Of a stretch of DNA of 64,000 nucleotides, positions 1 through 11,689 are shown piece after piece; positions within the stretch are counted from its first letter, which is position 1; the number at the start of each line of letters is the position of its first letter. The notes under the pieces were generated by a model, which ran no database searches, had not been told where the DNA came from, and worked only from the letters and a program-made list of their open reading frames with translations. Source of the DNA: Hemicordylus capensis. Lineage: Eukaryota > Chordata > Lepidosauria > Squamata > Cordylidae. The position numbers and the translations under genes are program-made. The stretch covers positions 13,480,501 to 13,544,500 of the forward strand of contig NC_069662.1 in assembly GCF_027244095.1 (NCBI RefSeq), read 5' to 3'.

Positions 1-262
1 TTAATGAATAACTTCTCACTGTTGGAATCACTTGTTTCAAAGCAAGGCAGATATTGTTCTGGAAGAGTCTTGGTCTCAGAGTTTGAAGAAATGTTTCCCC
101 ACTATCATCATCTGATATAAAAAGGCCAATCCAATTCCATCCAAAATGTTTCAGTAGTCGAACAATCCCTTCATGTTGAGCGTTTTCATTTGAAACCATC
201 CGGAAGAAAAAAGGGAACCTAGTTTTATCACTCAGCAGAGGGTCAAAAGATCCATAACTGAG
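1..262 (-). CDS. V2R gene A exon 3 (5' part)
   Basis: Reads [20 protein letters not shown] and continues open to the window edge. Acceptor AG lies at 264-263 in the context gttag|CTCAGTTATGG. I chose this over the AG four bases further in because only it keeps phase 0 after exon 2 (…IPQ|LSYGS…). The sequence codes for the start of the second half of the ANF-receptor/Venus-flytrap domain. Confidence 0.9.
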
Positions 263-3200
263 CTAACAGGAAAAGAAATCAGTACATTGGAAATTGCATC
301 CATTTGTTCCTGAGCAGAATGAAATTTATTAAGCCAGAAATCTTCAGTTTAAGATGAAAGCAAAGATGCTTTCCATTTTCATTCATGCTCTGAAAAGCAT
401 GTAATTGCAAGTTAACGTGTCAGTCCTAAATTCAGCACCGTATAAACTGTAAAGAGTCTGTACAGCCTTTTATATTATGTGGGCTTTAGAAATAGGACTG
501 CATGCACCCACAGTTTGCCTTAGTCATGCTGTTCTCAATCTAAATGGAGGAAGAAGGAAAGACTGCCAGGTTCAAACTCCTTCTGACTTTGTATGCTGTG
601 TTGAACTGCATTTCACTGCATAACAATTCAAAAGAAGAACGTTGGGGAAATTGCCTGGCTGCCTCTGGCAATGAGGAATTTTCTTCTCTCAGAAGAACAA
701 AACATATCTATTTGGGGAGTTGAGATAAATAAGTGAATTATGCTTCCATTATGCACCCTCAATTTTTACACTTTTATATCTTCACCACTTTACATCAGGT
801 CTACACCAGTTTTGGAAAGATTGTGTCACTTATCACCTAGTTGATGGTTGCTAACATTCAGTCAGATTGGACAAATGGTTTAGATGTTATGGTCAATTAG
901 AGTCAAGTCAAGTTTATTTATGGTCAAAGAGCAGAATTCAAAACATATGTACAAATAAGAATCAACAGTGCCTACAGTAGTTTGGTATAATGTCTCAGCA
1001 TAACATATAAATCCCAAATTACAGGAGCTGTTCTACTATCTGATGCCTAACTTTGCCAGCCACCACACAGAACTTTGTGACATTAGTCATTATCTCCTTC
1101 TTCTGATCAGAAAGCAAGTAATTAACATAAAATATGTCTGTATGCCCTGGATAATTGACCAATAGCAGAGCAATAAAACATTGACGAGAGTCCCTGTAAA
1201 GGGAACAGTAAAGCAAAATGTGAAAAATAGATTTCTCCCATAGGGAACAATGGGGATATGGGCGAGCCCCATTTGCTCTCCCTTTGGGGGGTGCCAGGGC
1301 ACCCCAAAGAGTGTTTTGGTGCAAGGCAGGTTGTGCCACAATTCTCCCCATGCAGCCCCAAGTTTGTAGGCTTTATGGGGTTTTTTTAGTGAGTGGTCTC
1401 TCTCTTCTTCCCCCCCCCAACTGACGTTTTTTATTTTGTACTTAAAGCACAAAAGGTTGACATATACATTTTTACATGGAAAAAAAGATCAGAGGTGGAA
1501 TAACATTCTATCTCTAGGAGAGTAGATATTGAGCCCATACAGCAAGCAGCCAAGAATCCCGAAATTGGATTCTTGGTTGTTGTATGAGATCTCTCAATGA
1601 TTCCCTATGAGAAGCTTTTCATAATACTATATACAAACCATAGAATCCACTCTCCTAGAGATAGACTGTTAAGACAGGGCACTCACTAAAAAATTCCTGC
1701 GGGGTCAGGGACTATAAACCCTACAAACATTGGGTTGCCTGCGGGGAGTTGAGACAATACCTGCCTTGCACCCAAACCCACTTTTGTTCCTGGGCGGGGG
1801 GGGGGCAGCTGGGGGTTCCTCAAATTCCCATTATTCCCTATGGGATAAATGCAAAAATTGAAAAGATCTTCAGCAAATCATTAAAAATCACAGGGGTGTC
1901 CTATGCTAGAGGTTCCCTTCCTAGCATATATAGTTTGGAAATTATTAATCCATTCACCAGCAGAAATAAGAAAAGATGGTGGAGAAGGTCTAAAATAGGA
2001 TGGGATGTTACTAAAAACCAAAAACATAGATGAATGTTTCCCCTGAGCTGCAAAAATAAGCCACTGCCAATTTAGTCTATTAGCGTCCCTTCCCCCCCCC
2101 TTGCAAACAAATTTTTATAAGATTTTTTTCCTCTCAATTAGTTCCTGAAAGTAAAGCTGCTTAGAGTTACACCTTTATAAGTTATAAGAATTAAGAAGAT
2201 CAATCATTGCCATGTGATCAAACCACACTTGGGAAGATCTAGCATGGGGCTTAGTATTTATCAGATTCGTTGAAGTTAAAATCAGATTAAAAGACCATAT
2301 TAAACTATTAAAATTTTTCAGCAAGGTATCATTATCTATACTATCTATTATCCTGGCACGAATCTGCATGCTGAGTTCATAGTTTAAATGTTTAGAGAAA
2401 CATTCATCCAGCTGAGGAGACCATTTAAGACGCCTGGGGTGAGATTCATTGGTTTGCCTCAGATCAATATCAAGGGATCCCATAGTATGTCAGTCAAAGA
2501 CTCTCAAATAAAGGGCATTAGGGAGATGATCACTTTCCAAGCGACTGTCTATTTTAAATTTATCCAACAGAGGTATTAAAGGTCGAGTCAATCAGTGAGG
2601 GCCTGCTGACTGCCCAATGGGAATATTCTGCTGGCTAATCGTCCTCTGAAGCTCCACTAAGAATAAAAAGTCCCAATATATCAAAAGTCAACTTGAGAGT
2701 TCAATCCCTGAAAATTGCAACCCATATCCTTAGATGATCGTTGTAGGATGATCAATTAGATATACTGGGCTTATAATGGTAGAATGTAGAAATATCTCAT
2801 CATCTATCTTGCCAGTGCAATACATGGTGTTTGATCTGCTAGCCATTATTATAATACAGAGAAACTTATATTTTGTGTGTGGAGCGTTCTAAGTGGAATG
2901 ATTGAGTGACAGAGAAGCCACTTATTATTCAGTTATAAACTACTTTACTATTCAGTGTTGGGGCTGCAGTGGAACATGCAAAAAGATGTGCTAGGGTAAG
3001 CTGTGGCCCTTTCATTACAATACCACCTTAACTGTGAGTTGAAGATAGAGGTTCACATACTGCGCAGTGTCCCACATTGTATTCCAGGGAAGCTGCTGTG
3101 TCTTCCAAGGGAGTTGCATGATCACACCATGAAATCAATAGGCCTGCGCACCAACCAAAATGTCGAGATCAGATCTGATGGGGCCCAATCTGTCCAGGTT

Positions 3201-6200
3201 TGTGCAGGTTTCAGGTCTTTAGACTCCTTCAAAATATCAGGGGCCAGTTTTTTGACCCCAACTCTGGGCTGCACCTCCTTTAAAAGCAGGTCAAAAATGG
3301 CTTAGAACACTTTCACCCAAAGCCATCTGCAGACCTGATTTTTAGGTGCTGTGCCCATGAAAAAAGGGGTGGGGCAAGGAAAAAACAATGCCTCGTCAAC
3401 CATCACCCATTCAACCAATGGGTTTGGCTGGAGGATTTCCCTGGCTCCTGTACCCCTTGATATTGTGGGCACAGCCCCTAACCAGCTGGTCCGCCCCAAC
3501 AATCATGGAGCAAGTTGGGGCATCAGGGATTGGGGGGCTCTCAGTCCCCGTAATTTTCAGAATGCCCCACGTGAGTGTGCGGGGCATTCTGGGATGCTTT
3601 TTGTAGCCTCTTGGTTGGGGGTCTCCTCATGAGTCACACCGCAGAAACACATGATCCAATAAATGGGGGTAGCGGAGCACTCACTCCACTAACCTCATTT
3701 AAGGGGAGGGGCATTTAGGGAGTCTTGCTGCCAGGAGCAGCACAGCTCCCGTTGCAGCACACAACCAGGCGAAATGGGGCTAGCCTCCCTTAGCCCAGAT
3801 TCACTGGGTTGTGAGAGCAGTCTCATTGTCTTCTGACTCCCGACCATATTTTTTCATTATTTCAGAAGGTGCTTGGATAATTCCAATCTGATATCCAGAT
3901 TCCAAACTGATTCCAGGATCTGATACCGGATTTATTTGATGCACAGCTTCAAAATGGCTATGAAATTTCACAACTCTCTTGCACAGTTTCAGCAATTGTG
4001 CAAGTGTGGTGTAGCAGAACTTGCATTGGGAAGATGGAGGAACACCTTTGGTGCACACACAAAAAGTGGAACACTAATTTCTGCCTGGTATTTAAACCAG
4101 AACTCTTTTAACATTATACATTTGGAGGGGTATATTGGTAAGATCTTAGAGGGGCATTACTACCTTGAGTTTTCTGAATGTAAATCAACAAATTTATGTA
4201 AATAAACAATTTATTTTCCATCTTCTCTATTATGGCTCTAAAGCATTTTACAACAAATTTAAAACAATAAAATAAACCATTTAAAAGGTTAGCAATACAA
4301 GGGCTCAATCAGAGACATAAAAATAGAATTTAAAAATTAGAGGATTAAGACCCTCATATTCATATCCAGGGACACAAATACCTGAGGGATCTTGTACATA
4401 TTTAAGATGTTGGCCATCTGGATAGAGTTTTGGGAAGTGAGCCCTCCAATAATGGCCATTAGCTTCTTCCTCCTGACACAGTTGTAATTGAGAGGATTCC
4501 CTTGCCCTGTGAAGAGCAGGTCTAGTAGTGACCAATATGTTCTGAAAGGATTGAAAAGATTGTCATAGATCTCATACTGCAGAGTGACGTTGGGTAGGAG
4601 ATGATGAATCTTGTTGACCTCATGAATAGCAAAATCAAAGGCAAGGACATGCTGGTAGTTTTTAGGCATTACGCTGCAATGAAAAAAAGTTCATTTCATT
4701 TCCCTCAGTTCTAGCACCAAGCCTTGCAACAGAACTATAGACAGCAAATATGTCAGACCTTTTGTGGTGCATTGTGATTACAATGAAATTTAAAAAAGCA
4801 AAATCCTCAAGAATTAGCCATGATTCACACATGCATATGCATCTCTTGATTTTGCAGACATTTGAGTTCTCTACACTTTATGGCTGGTAGTTGAATGCAT
4901 GAAGAGACTCCATTGAAAAACATTGCCTAATATGATGAGCAGTCTAACCGAGTCAAAGTGAAGAGCCTCACATTATCCAACTTAAGGAGGACCAAAAAGA
5001 ATTCTCCAACAGTCAGTGGTAGGTATCACCTATTATATGCTGCTGATATGGTCCTTCTTTCTTAAACACAAATAGGACTTCACAGACTACTGGCCAATTT
5101 GGAGATATATTGCCAAATCAATAAACTAGCAATTAATTATGGAAATACCAAAGCGGTGGTTTTGGGAGGTGGTATCAGAAAACATAGTTGGCATATTGGA
5201 CAAAATGAAATTGAACAGACCTCACCATATTTTTTCTTGGGCATATTATTTGCTTCCACTGCCTCATGGTTTTCTCATAGAAAAGCTGTTAAACAGCAGA
5301 TCAGATAGTGAAAGGTGTCATACCTAGCAAAGCAATATTGCCTGCAACCACAAACTAATTGATGCCAGAGAAAGAAAACTTGGTATTACAATGTATGTTT
5401 TTACTTCAGAGATTTGGTTTCTCAGAATTATATTTCTCTCAGAGCAACTGTGTGTCCAAGCAAAGAAGGAATTTAAATTGTGGACCAAAGACATAAAGCT
5501 TCAGATTGACCGATCATTTCTTTGATCAGTAAAGATTTCCCCTTGGTACCATCTTATAAAATATTATCCTGGCCCAAAGGATTCTCTTTTTAAAATTGAT
5601 AACTTTTGCTTGAGAAAGGTGCTTACTCTTGCAAGGTTCCAATTAATGCCCTCTTCTGTTCTTGAAGGTAGATTAACTAAGGCACCTTATCACCTACGTT
5701 TCTGCCATTGTGGCTTGAAAGAAGTAGCCATGAATGTGACCTAGAATTGTTCAAATTGAGTTTACATACATTCAATCATGCCTGTCTGAAAGACTGAGTG
5801 TGACTTTGACCTCTGCTAACAAGGCAAAGAAGCATCTTTCAAAGTGGTGATTACTTTATACAGTGGTCCCTCGACTTACAAACTACTCGACATAAGTATT
5901 TTTCGAGTTACAAATGGCAGTTTTAGATCCGGTTTTAGATGCGGTTTTTTTGACTTACAAATTTTTAGATGGGGTTTCCTCGACTTACAAATTTTTAGAT
6001 GGGGTTTCCTCGACTTACGAATTTTACATGCGGTTTCCTTGACTTGCCTGCCTGTTTACTGCCTGTTTATTCTTGAAAAGAAATGTTCCTGTGCAGTTTG
6101 CAAGCCTTACTGGGGGTCTGGGTCTTTTTTCTAGGCTCCGGAACGCATTAATCCGTTCCCAATGCATTCCTATGGGAAACCGCTTTTCGACTTACGAATT

Positions 6201-6774
6201 TTTCGACTTACAAATGTGCATTCGGAACGGATTAATTTCGTAAGTAGAGGGACCACTGTATTTAGCAGGTGGAGAGAAACTGGCCCTATTCAGCCCCAGC
6301 ACAGCATCCCTCCAGCATCTGTTGCTGGTTCCTACCTTGTGTTTCCTTCTAGACTGAGCCCTTTGATCATCTTCTGACAAGATGACAAGTGATCATCATC
6401 TTCCTATGCTTTTTCTATTTCAATTGTCTTGAGAACTTTTTCATTGAAAAGCAGGATATAGATAATAGTGGCAGTAAGTAAGCTTTTAAAACAAAAATAT
6501 GTATTTACCGTCCCTGAGTGGAGGAGGGTGGTTTTATCATAAAGTTGAGTTCATGTATTTCAGCCAATAGAAAGGATACAAATCCCCCAATGACAACAAT
6601 ATCATCTCTGGAGCTGGACAGATTATTCTTAACGTTTGACTGCCAACTGCACATCAAATCCATATTCCCATTGGAAATATGAGGGAGATGAAGGAAGAGC
6701 AACTGGAGTAGAAGTAACAAAATCACACTGAATGCCAGCACCTTTTGGCCCCAGTTCCAGCTGTGAGCTTCCAT
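1..6774 (-). CDS. V2R gene A, partial (exons 1-3; runs off the left edge)
   Basis: A family-C chemosensory GPCR expected at the surface of vomeronasal neurons. Visible exons are exon 1 (6774-6509, 266 nt), exon 2 (4673-4382, 292 nt) and the first 262 nt of exon 3 (262-1). These encode the signal peptide and the first part of the Venus-flytrap ligand-binding domain. Exon lengths, splice sites and phases match gene B exactly, and all visible exon sequence is open. The segment is a tandem duplicate of gene B. Against B it has 17 replacements in 89 residues of exon 1, 8 in 97 of exon 2, and 5 in the first 87 of exon 3. Exons 4-6 (rest of the domain, cysteine-rich linker, seven-helix part) would lie left of the window, so whether the whole gene is intact cannot be judged. 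Confidence 0.9.
263..894 (-). other. Intron 2 of gene A, unique part
   Basis: Non-coding. It is collinear with 29133-29760 of gene B with scattered substitutions. A diverged relic of the part next to exon 3 recurs at 42690-42900. No further structure seen. Confidence 0.7.
895..2580 (-). mobile_element. LINE remnant, Vingi/CR1-like, copy A (interrupted)
   Basis: Minus-strand non-LTR retrotransposon remnant. The 3' end (tail near 895-915, taaacttgacttgac-type repeats) and part of the 3' coding end (C-terminal Cys/His-type segment near 1019-1230) are followed by an unrelated repeat at about 1233-1907. The upstream linker region resumes at about 1908-2480 with a KPHARS…WFDH motif. The counterpart in gene B (29765-32300) keeps about 1.7 kb of reverse-transcriptase coding sequence that is missing here. 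The clade call is tentative. Confidence 0.6.
1233..1907. repeat. hAT-family internal foldback sequence replacing LINE body
   Basis: Absent from the gene B copy. It carries an inverted pair of the block tctatctctaggagagt (about 1508-1524 and 1650-1668). Both arms have flanking sequence shared with 9440-10570, 8440-8640 and 40850-41050 (for example the cccattattccctatggg stretch). This links it to the foldback element family at 9156-10710, although the family's TAGGG…CCCTA ends are not seen here. Confidence 0.55.
2581..4381 (-). other. Intron 2 of gene A, proximal part
   Basis: Non-coding. Mostly collinear with 32330-33640 of gene B. It contains a MITE-like insertion at about 3533-3817. Short open frames here (for example 3003-3305) persist in the duplicate but show no recognisable domain. 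Confidence 0.6.
3533..3817. mobile_element. MITE-like element (family 2, GGGCTNTCA termini)
   Basis: Present in copy A and absent at the matching place in copy B (around 33232-33260). Ends read ggggctctcag on the left and, on the opposite strand at the right, ctgctctcacaaccc. The interior carries the inverted stretch …gaatgcccc/ggggcattc…. Related elements lie at 20662-21145, 27753-28220, 43658-43930, 58565-59058 and 62058-62575. Exact ends are uncertain by some bases. Confidence 0.55.
4382..4673 (-). CDS. V2R gene A exon 2
   Basis: 292 nt; encodes (R)VMPKNYQHVLAFDFAIHEVN… to …NMYKIPQ, the first lobe of the ligand-binding domain. The acceptor is ttgcag|CGTAATG, with AG at 4675-4674. The donor is CAG|gtattt just below 4382. 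The phase-2 junction with exon 1 rebuilds an Arg codon. The second half (last ~52 codons) is identical in protein to gene B, while eight replacements cluster in the first half. Confidence 0.92.
4674..6508 (-). other. Intron 1 of gene A
   Basis: Non-coding. It matches intron 1 of gene B, except that B carries a SINE plus R4-type LINE near its exon-2 end and A carries a Tigger-like MITE at 5861-6258. Confidence 0.7.
5861..6258. mobile_element. Tigger/pogo-like MITE with TA target duplication
   Basis: Inverted termini CAGTGGTCCCTCGACTTAC… and …GGGACCACTG, with TA on each side (5859-5860 and 6259-6260). The duplicate locus at 38521-38540 has the uninterrupted sequence with a single TA, which is an exact natural empty site. 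The interior has three tandem units of about 31 bp (about 5930-6035) reading …cgacttacaaatttttagatgggg…. It has no coding capacity. TIR and TA place it with Tc1/mariner-superfamily pogo/Tigger types. Confidence 0.85.
6509..6774 (-). CDS. V2R gene A exon 1 (start codon, signal peptide)
   Basis: Starts at ATG 6774-6772. A hydrophobic leader (VILLLLLQLLFLHL, residues about 18-31) forms the signal peptide. It is followed by the conserved Cys (MCSW) and the [12 protein letters not shown] segment typical of V2R exon 1. The donor is ACG|gtaaat directly below 6509. 266 nt, phase 2. Confidence 0.9.
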
Positions 6775-7084
6775 TTTTGCCTAGCATCTGCCTGTGTGAC
6801 TGTGACCAGCATTCATCTTGGCAGAGGCAAATGAAATAGCCACAACAGATTGAAGAGCTTCTTCACCAATACCAATGGTTCCGACATCAGATTTTGGTCT
6901 AAGGGATGAGGCAGCATGGCTCGTAACCACTCTTATCTCTGTGGCACATATTAGTCTGGCAAGAACCTTTATAGAGTGCAACACAGCACAGGGTAATCAG
7001 ATGAATTTTACAGGATTTTTTTTTTAACCTTTAAAAAAGGGAGGGGGGAGGTTTCTGTCAGCTACTTATGGAACTCCCAGAAGA

Positions 7085-7370
7085 TTCCAAATTTAATTAT
7101 AGTGATTTTGCTAATTAAAAGTCCCATAATCACCTTTCCCAGAGTCCTCAGGTCCCTGCTCAACTGCAGAAAATATGTCTGTGATCCCAACATAGTTTAC
7201 AGTTTTCAATGGGACAGTGAGAGGGTTCAATTAATTATCCTGGGATCATCGTGCATGCTGGGTAATTGGACAAAGATTCTGAATTAGGCAGAAAAGAGAA
7301 AATGTAGAACAGTCTTCAAGATGACCAACCTAGATCCATCAGCAGTGTGACTCATCCATTAAAACATTTG
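7085..7370 (-). promoter_or_regulatory. Conserved V2R 5' flank of gene A (candidate promoter region)
   Basis: Lies about 310-600 bp upstream of the start codon. The block cacctttcccagagtcctc and its surroundings recur at the same distance upstream of gene B (39380-39660) and of the orphan exon 1 (14377-14640). The orphan is only distantly related in coding sequence. Conservation of place and sequence suggests a promoter or 5' untranslated exon; no TATA box or transcription start can be assigned. Confidence 0.4.
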
Positions 7371-7562
7371 ATCATGTGTTTCCCTTCTATTGTTTCCCTA
7401 TTGCACCCTAGCACCTTTTCTTCCCCCAAATCAGATGGCAATTATTTGTTTTATATTGTTTTGATCTTTCCCCTATTATATCAGCCACTTAGGGTGCATC
7501 CTGAATAAGGGGGAAAGCCATTCACACATTCTAAAACACAGGCACACATACATATATCTCTA

Positions 7563-9140
7563 CATTAGGGATGTGCACAAAATGAATTTTGCATTCCATT
7601 CTGAGCTCGGAACAGAATGCAAAATCTCGAGTTCCAAATGGAACGTTCTGAGCACCATTTTGGATTCCAAAATGCCATCAGTGCCATCACACATCTTCAG
7701 GAAAATGCCTGCTAAGCCACCATCATTGCTGGAGTGTCTACCGCTAATTAGCACTGTAGTCATGTTCAGCACATGCACTTCATATACTGCATCAAGAGGG
7801 CTGTAGTCCCTGACAAAGTCTGATAACAGGAGTAGCTAAGGTTGGTTTCCTCACAAAAGGATCATATTCAGTGAAATTCTCTGAGGACATGCTGTTGAAG
7901 AAGAGTGCCTGTGAAGGTGTACCTTTGCATTGCAAGGGAGAATGAGATAATGGATGAAGAACATTTCTCCTCCAGAAGGCTGAAGGAGAAGCTCTATGGA
8001 AAGATTGATTAGGGAATGTGTTCCAATGTATGTATTGTATTCAATGGCCATTTTAATACAAAACATTTCATTCCATAGACTACTGTTAAAGCAGCCAGCC
8101 TGCAATCGCAATGCACCTTGCCTGTTTCAAGCACTGCTGCCACTGACTCCTTCCCACTGACAGAATGACACATGGGGAAAGGGACAGCATCACATAGGCA
8201 GGCTCCATCCCACTGCATGTCAGCAAGAATATATCATTTGAATCATTTTCAAGTCTGGCTTATGACCAGTCTGGTTTGAGGTAGAGATGTGCACAAAACT
8301 GGCTTGGCCTGTTTGGTTCGAACAGGTTCTAACAGGTTCAACATAGGGTATAATGGGGACTCGAATTGTGGTACAAAACTGGGGTAGATGGTAGGCAAAG
8401 CCTACCACCCACTGAATCACAAAGCAATTGGACACTCCTGTGATTATTAATGAATTTTGATCCCCCCCCAATTTTTGCATTTCTCCCATAGCGAATAATG
8501 GGGATATGAGGATACTTCATTTCACACCTTTGGGGGTGCCAGGGCACCCCAAGGTGGGTATGGGGGCACGACAGGTTGTGCCACAACTTTCCCCAGGTAG
8601 CCCCAAGTTGGTAGGTTTCATGGTTTTCCCCCCAGGAATGTTTTATTTCTGGCCTCTCTCAGTCTATCTCTATGGGAGTGTCTGGCCTCTCTCAGTCTAT
8701 CTCTATGAGAGTGGATTCTCTGGTTTGTATATAATATTATGAAAAGCTGTTAATAGCGAGAACTCATTAAGCAACCAAGGGCCCTAAAACTGGATTCTTG
8801 GTTACTGTATGAATTTTCTCAATGAGTGCCTATGAAGAGCTTTTCATATCTATCAGAGTGGATTTTCGGTATATATATAATAATATGAAAAGGGATATAT
8901 CTCTGAGTAACTCAGAGGAGTTCCAGGGGAAGGCGAGGCCATCAGAATTCCTTCCCATGTGAGTGCCAGTGCTCCTGACTTGTTTGGGAGTGCCAGCTAC
9001 TCCTCCCTTGATTTTGAGGAGTCCAACTACTCCCCAGGTCACCTTTTTGTGGCAATCCTGGCTGTGCTGCCAGGGAGGGCTCTTCCTCCATTCCTGTAGT
9101 TGTGCGAGCAGGCTGGGACTCTCCTCTGGGTCTGAGTCTG
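7563..9140. repeat. Cluster of hAT-type repeat pieces, duplicated at 39890-41540
   Basis: Left-end motifs tagggatgtgcacaaa (7566) and tagagatgtgcacaaa (8283) begin two repeat bodies. The second contains the cccattataccctatg / gtgattattaatga modules shared with 9156-10710. A 34-bp tandem duplication (ctggcctctctcagtctatc…) occurs at about 8645-8700. No coding sequence is supported; open frames are incidental. The same cluster sits upstream of gene B, so it predates the segmental duplication. Confidence 0.6.
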
Positions 9141-9155
9141 GTATTGGCTTCACAG

Positions 9156-10710
9156 TAGGGATGCGCAAACAGGTTCAAATTTGAACTGGTTTGAATTCAA
9201 ACAAGTTTGGTTTGAATGTTCGAACTCAAACCAAACAGGGCATTAAATTGGCAATGCTGGTCTAAGTTCAAACCAAACAGAGCCTGGTTCTAGTCAAACC
9301 GGTTCAAACTGGTTTGAGCCTCCAAAACTGGCTTGGGTGGTAGGCACCCATGGGTGCCATCTACCACCCAAATCCCAGAGCAATCGGGAGACTCCAATGA
9401 TTTTTAATGTTTCTTTGATTTTTTAAATTTTTCCCATAGGGTATAATGGGGACTCAAACTGGCCCATTATTCCCTGTGCAGAGTACCTATGGCCACAAAC
9501 TGAGGGCAGGTGGTAGGCACCCAGGTGTGCCTACCACCTACCGATCCTCTAGCAATCGGACACCCCTGTGATTTTTAATGATTTGCTGAAGATCTTTTCA
9601 ATTTTTGCATTTATCCTATAGGGAATAATGGGGATTTGAGGAAGCCCCAGCTCCACACACACACACACATACACCCCATCCAGGAACAAAAGTGGGTTTG
9701 GGTGCAAGGCAGGTATGGCCTCAACTCCCCCAGGCAACCCAATGTTTGTAGGGTTTATAGTCGCCCCCCTCCCCCCGCAGGATTTGCTGAAGATCTTTTA
9801 AATTTTTGCATTTATCCCATAGGGAATAATGGGAATTTGAGGAAGCCCCAGCTGCCACCCCACCCCCGCCCAGGAACAAAAGTGGGTTTGGGTGCAAGGC
9901 AGGTATGGCCTCAACTCCCCACAGGCAACCTGGTGTTTGTAGGGTTTATAGTCCCCGCCTCTGCAGGAATTTTTTAGTGAGTGGCCTGTCTTAACAGTCT
10001 ATCTCTAGGAGAGTGGATTCTATGGTTTGTATATAGTATTATGAAAAGCTCCTCATAGGGAATCATTGCGAGATCTCATACAACAATCAAGAATACAATT
10101 TCTGGATTCTTGGTTGCTTGCTGTATGGGCGAAAAGCTCACCCTTCTAAACTGGGTCTCACTGATCATGAGACCCGGCTCAATATCTACTCTCCTAGAGA
10201 TAGATTGTTAAGAGAAGCCACTCACTTAAAAAACAAACAAACATAAACCCTACAAACTTGCGGCTGCATGGGGAGAATTGTGGCACAACCTGCCTTGAAC
10301 CCAAACCCACTTTGCGGTGCCCTTGCACCCCCCCAAAGGGAGAGCGAATGGGGCTGCCCCGTATCCCCATTGTTCCCTATGGAAGAAATGAAAAAATTGA
10401 AAAAATTAAGGGAAAAATCATTAATAATCACAGGAGCATCCACTTGCTTTGGGGTTTAGTGGGTGGTAGGCACCTTTGTGCTCCTGGGTGCTCTGCAGAA
10501 TCGGCTCTGCATAGCTGCTCTGCATAATGGGCTTGTTCAAGTTCCCATTATACCCTATGTAGAACCTTTTAGAAGTGGTTCAAATTGGGTTTGAATTCAA
10601 ACCAAACGGGGGGGGGGGTCCAGCAAAACAAAAACCAAACCTACCCACCCTGGTTGAAATTGGGTTCAAATTTGAACCAAACAGGCCAAGCCAGTTTGTG
10701 CACATCCCTA
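9156..10710. mobile_element. Composite foldback hAT-type element
   Basis: Begins tagggatgcgcaaac and ends gtgcacatcccta, matching the family termini. The interior is an inverted-repeat structure centred near 10100. tctatctctaggagagt at about 9998 is mirrored by actctcctagagataga at about 10187. gtgagtggcc at 9979 is mirrored by gccactcac at 10216. On the left arm the module cccattattccctat…gatcttttcaatttttgc is repeated. The flanking octamers (CTTCACAG and TTCCACAA) agree in only 5 of 8 places, so the target duplication is degraded or the ends are not from one event. Confidence 0.55.
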
Positions 10711-11480
10711 TTCCACAAGACCTGCCCAAGTCCTGAGCTTCCTCAGACGCAACCCTGGGGGCCCCACCCCCCACAGGGACAGGTCGGGAAGGCGGCACGG
10801 GGCTGGCACAGATTCTGTGGCTGGCTAAAGCAGAAGTTATAATGTTTTGTAATGTATCACACAGAGTTTAGCCAGAGGGACTGGGAGTTAGAGTGATCCA
10901 ACAGCAAAGATGCAGGCTGCCACAGAACAAGAAATAATGTCACTTAACTTGTGGCACTGCTGCACAGTGCACTGACTGCGGAGGAGTTCTTTAAGGCGGA
11001 CACAGTGCACTCACCAAGAACAACAGGGAAAGTTATATTCTCTGTCTGTGGTTATTGGAAGTTACAATGTATCAAAGTAAAGTGTAGTTAATTACAGATT
11101 TGGATTTCTGAAACAACAAAGATGGATGCTGTTGTGTCAATATCACACAGAAAGCAAGCACAGAAGATGATATCGTAACGAAATTGTGCTGGGCCTACCT
11201 ACAGACACAAGTCAAGCAATGTGTGTTTCAATCCACAAATTATGGGCAGAGAAATAACTACGTGGGCACTGGGCAGGCTAGGGGCTCATAATAATTTTTT
11301 AAAAACAACAACACAAAAGTGTGTGCAGGACTCTAAAAGCTACACACTGAAGAACCCCTATTTAAAACCTAATCTAAATATCACAAAACTTTTAGGAATC
11401 AGTTAAACCCCAAAACCTTAACCTCCATCCAAACAGGGGGGAAATAAACCCTGAAAACACAATTCAAGAGAGACTAGAGA
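10711..11480. other. Intergenic, no gene recognised
   Basis: A 50-60-bp stretch (10733-10790, cttcctcagacgcaaccctg…) is shared with 15668-15728. Otherwise no coding or structured feature was seen. Confidence 0.5.
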
Positions 11481-11485
11481 CATGG

Positions 11486-11545
11486 ACGTGTGTGTGTGTG
11501 TGTGTGTGTGTGATGGTGTTGTGTGTGTGTGCACGTGTGTTAAAA
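11486..11545. repeat. (GT)n microsatellite
   Basis: Run of gtgtgtgtgt with short interruptions. Confidence 0.9.
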
Positions 11546-11689
11546 TATAAATGGCTGGGCCACTCTCAATAAGTTGAAGGCTTCTCCAAAGCTAGGTCTC
11601 CATAGTCCACCTCTGAGGGTCTGGTCTCACTCTTCAGATGGGGCAACCACTCTGGACAATTGGTGGCCACTGGACTGGTGGCTGGTCAC

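Noticed and set aside
3003-3305. 100-codon plus-strand frame conserved at 32684-33019
   Set aside because: Both lie in V2R intron 2 of recent duplicates, so shared openness is expected. No domain, no start context, and a length difference between copies.
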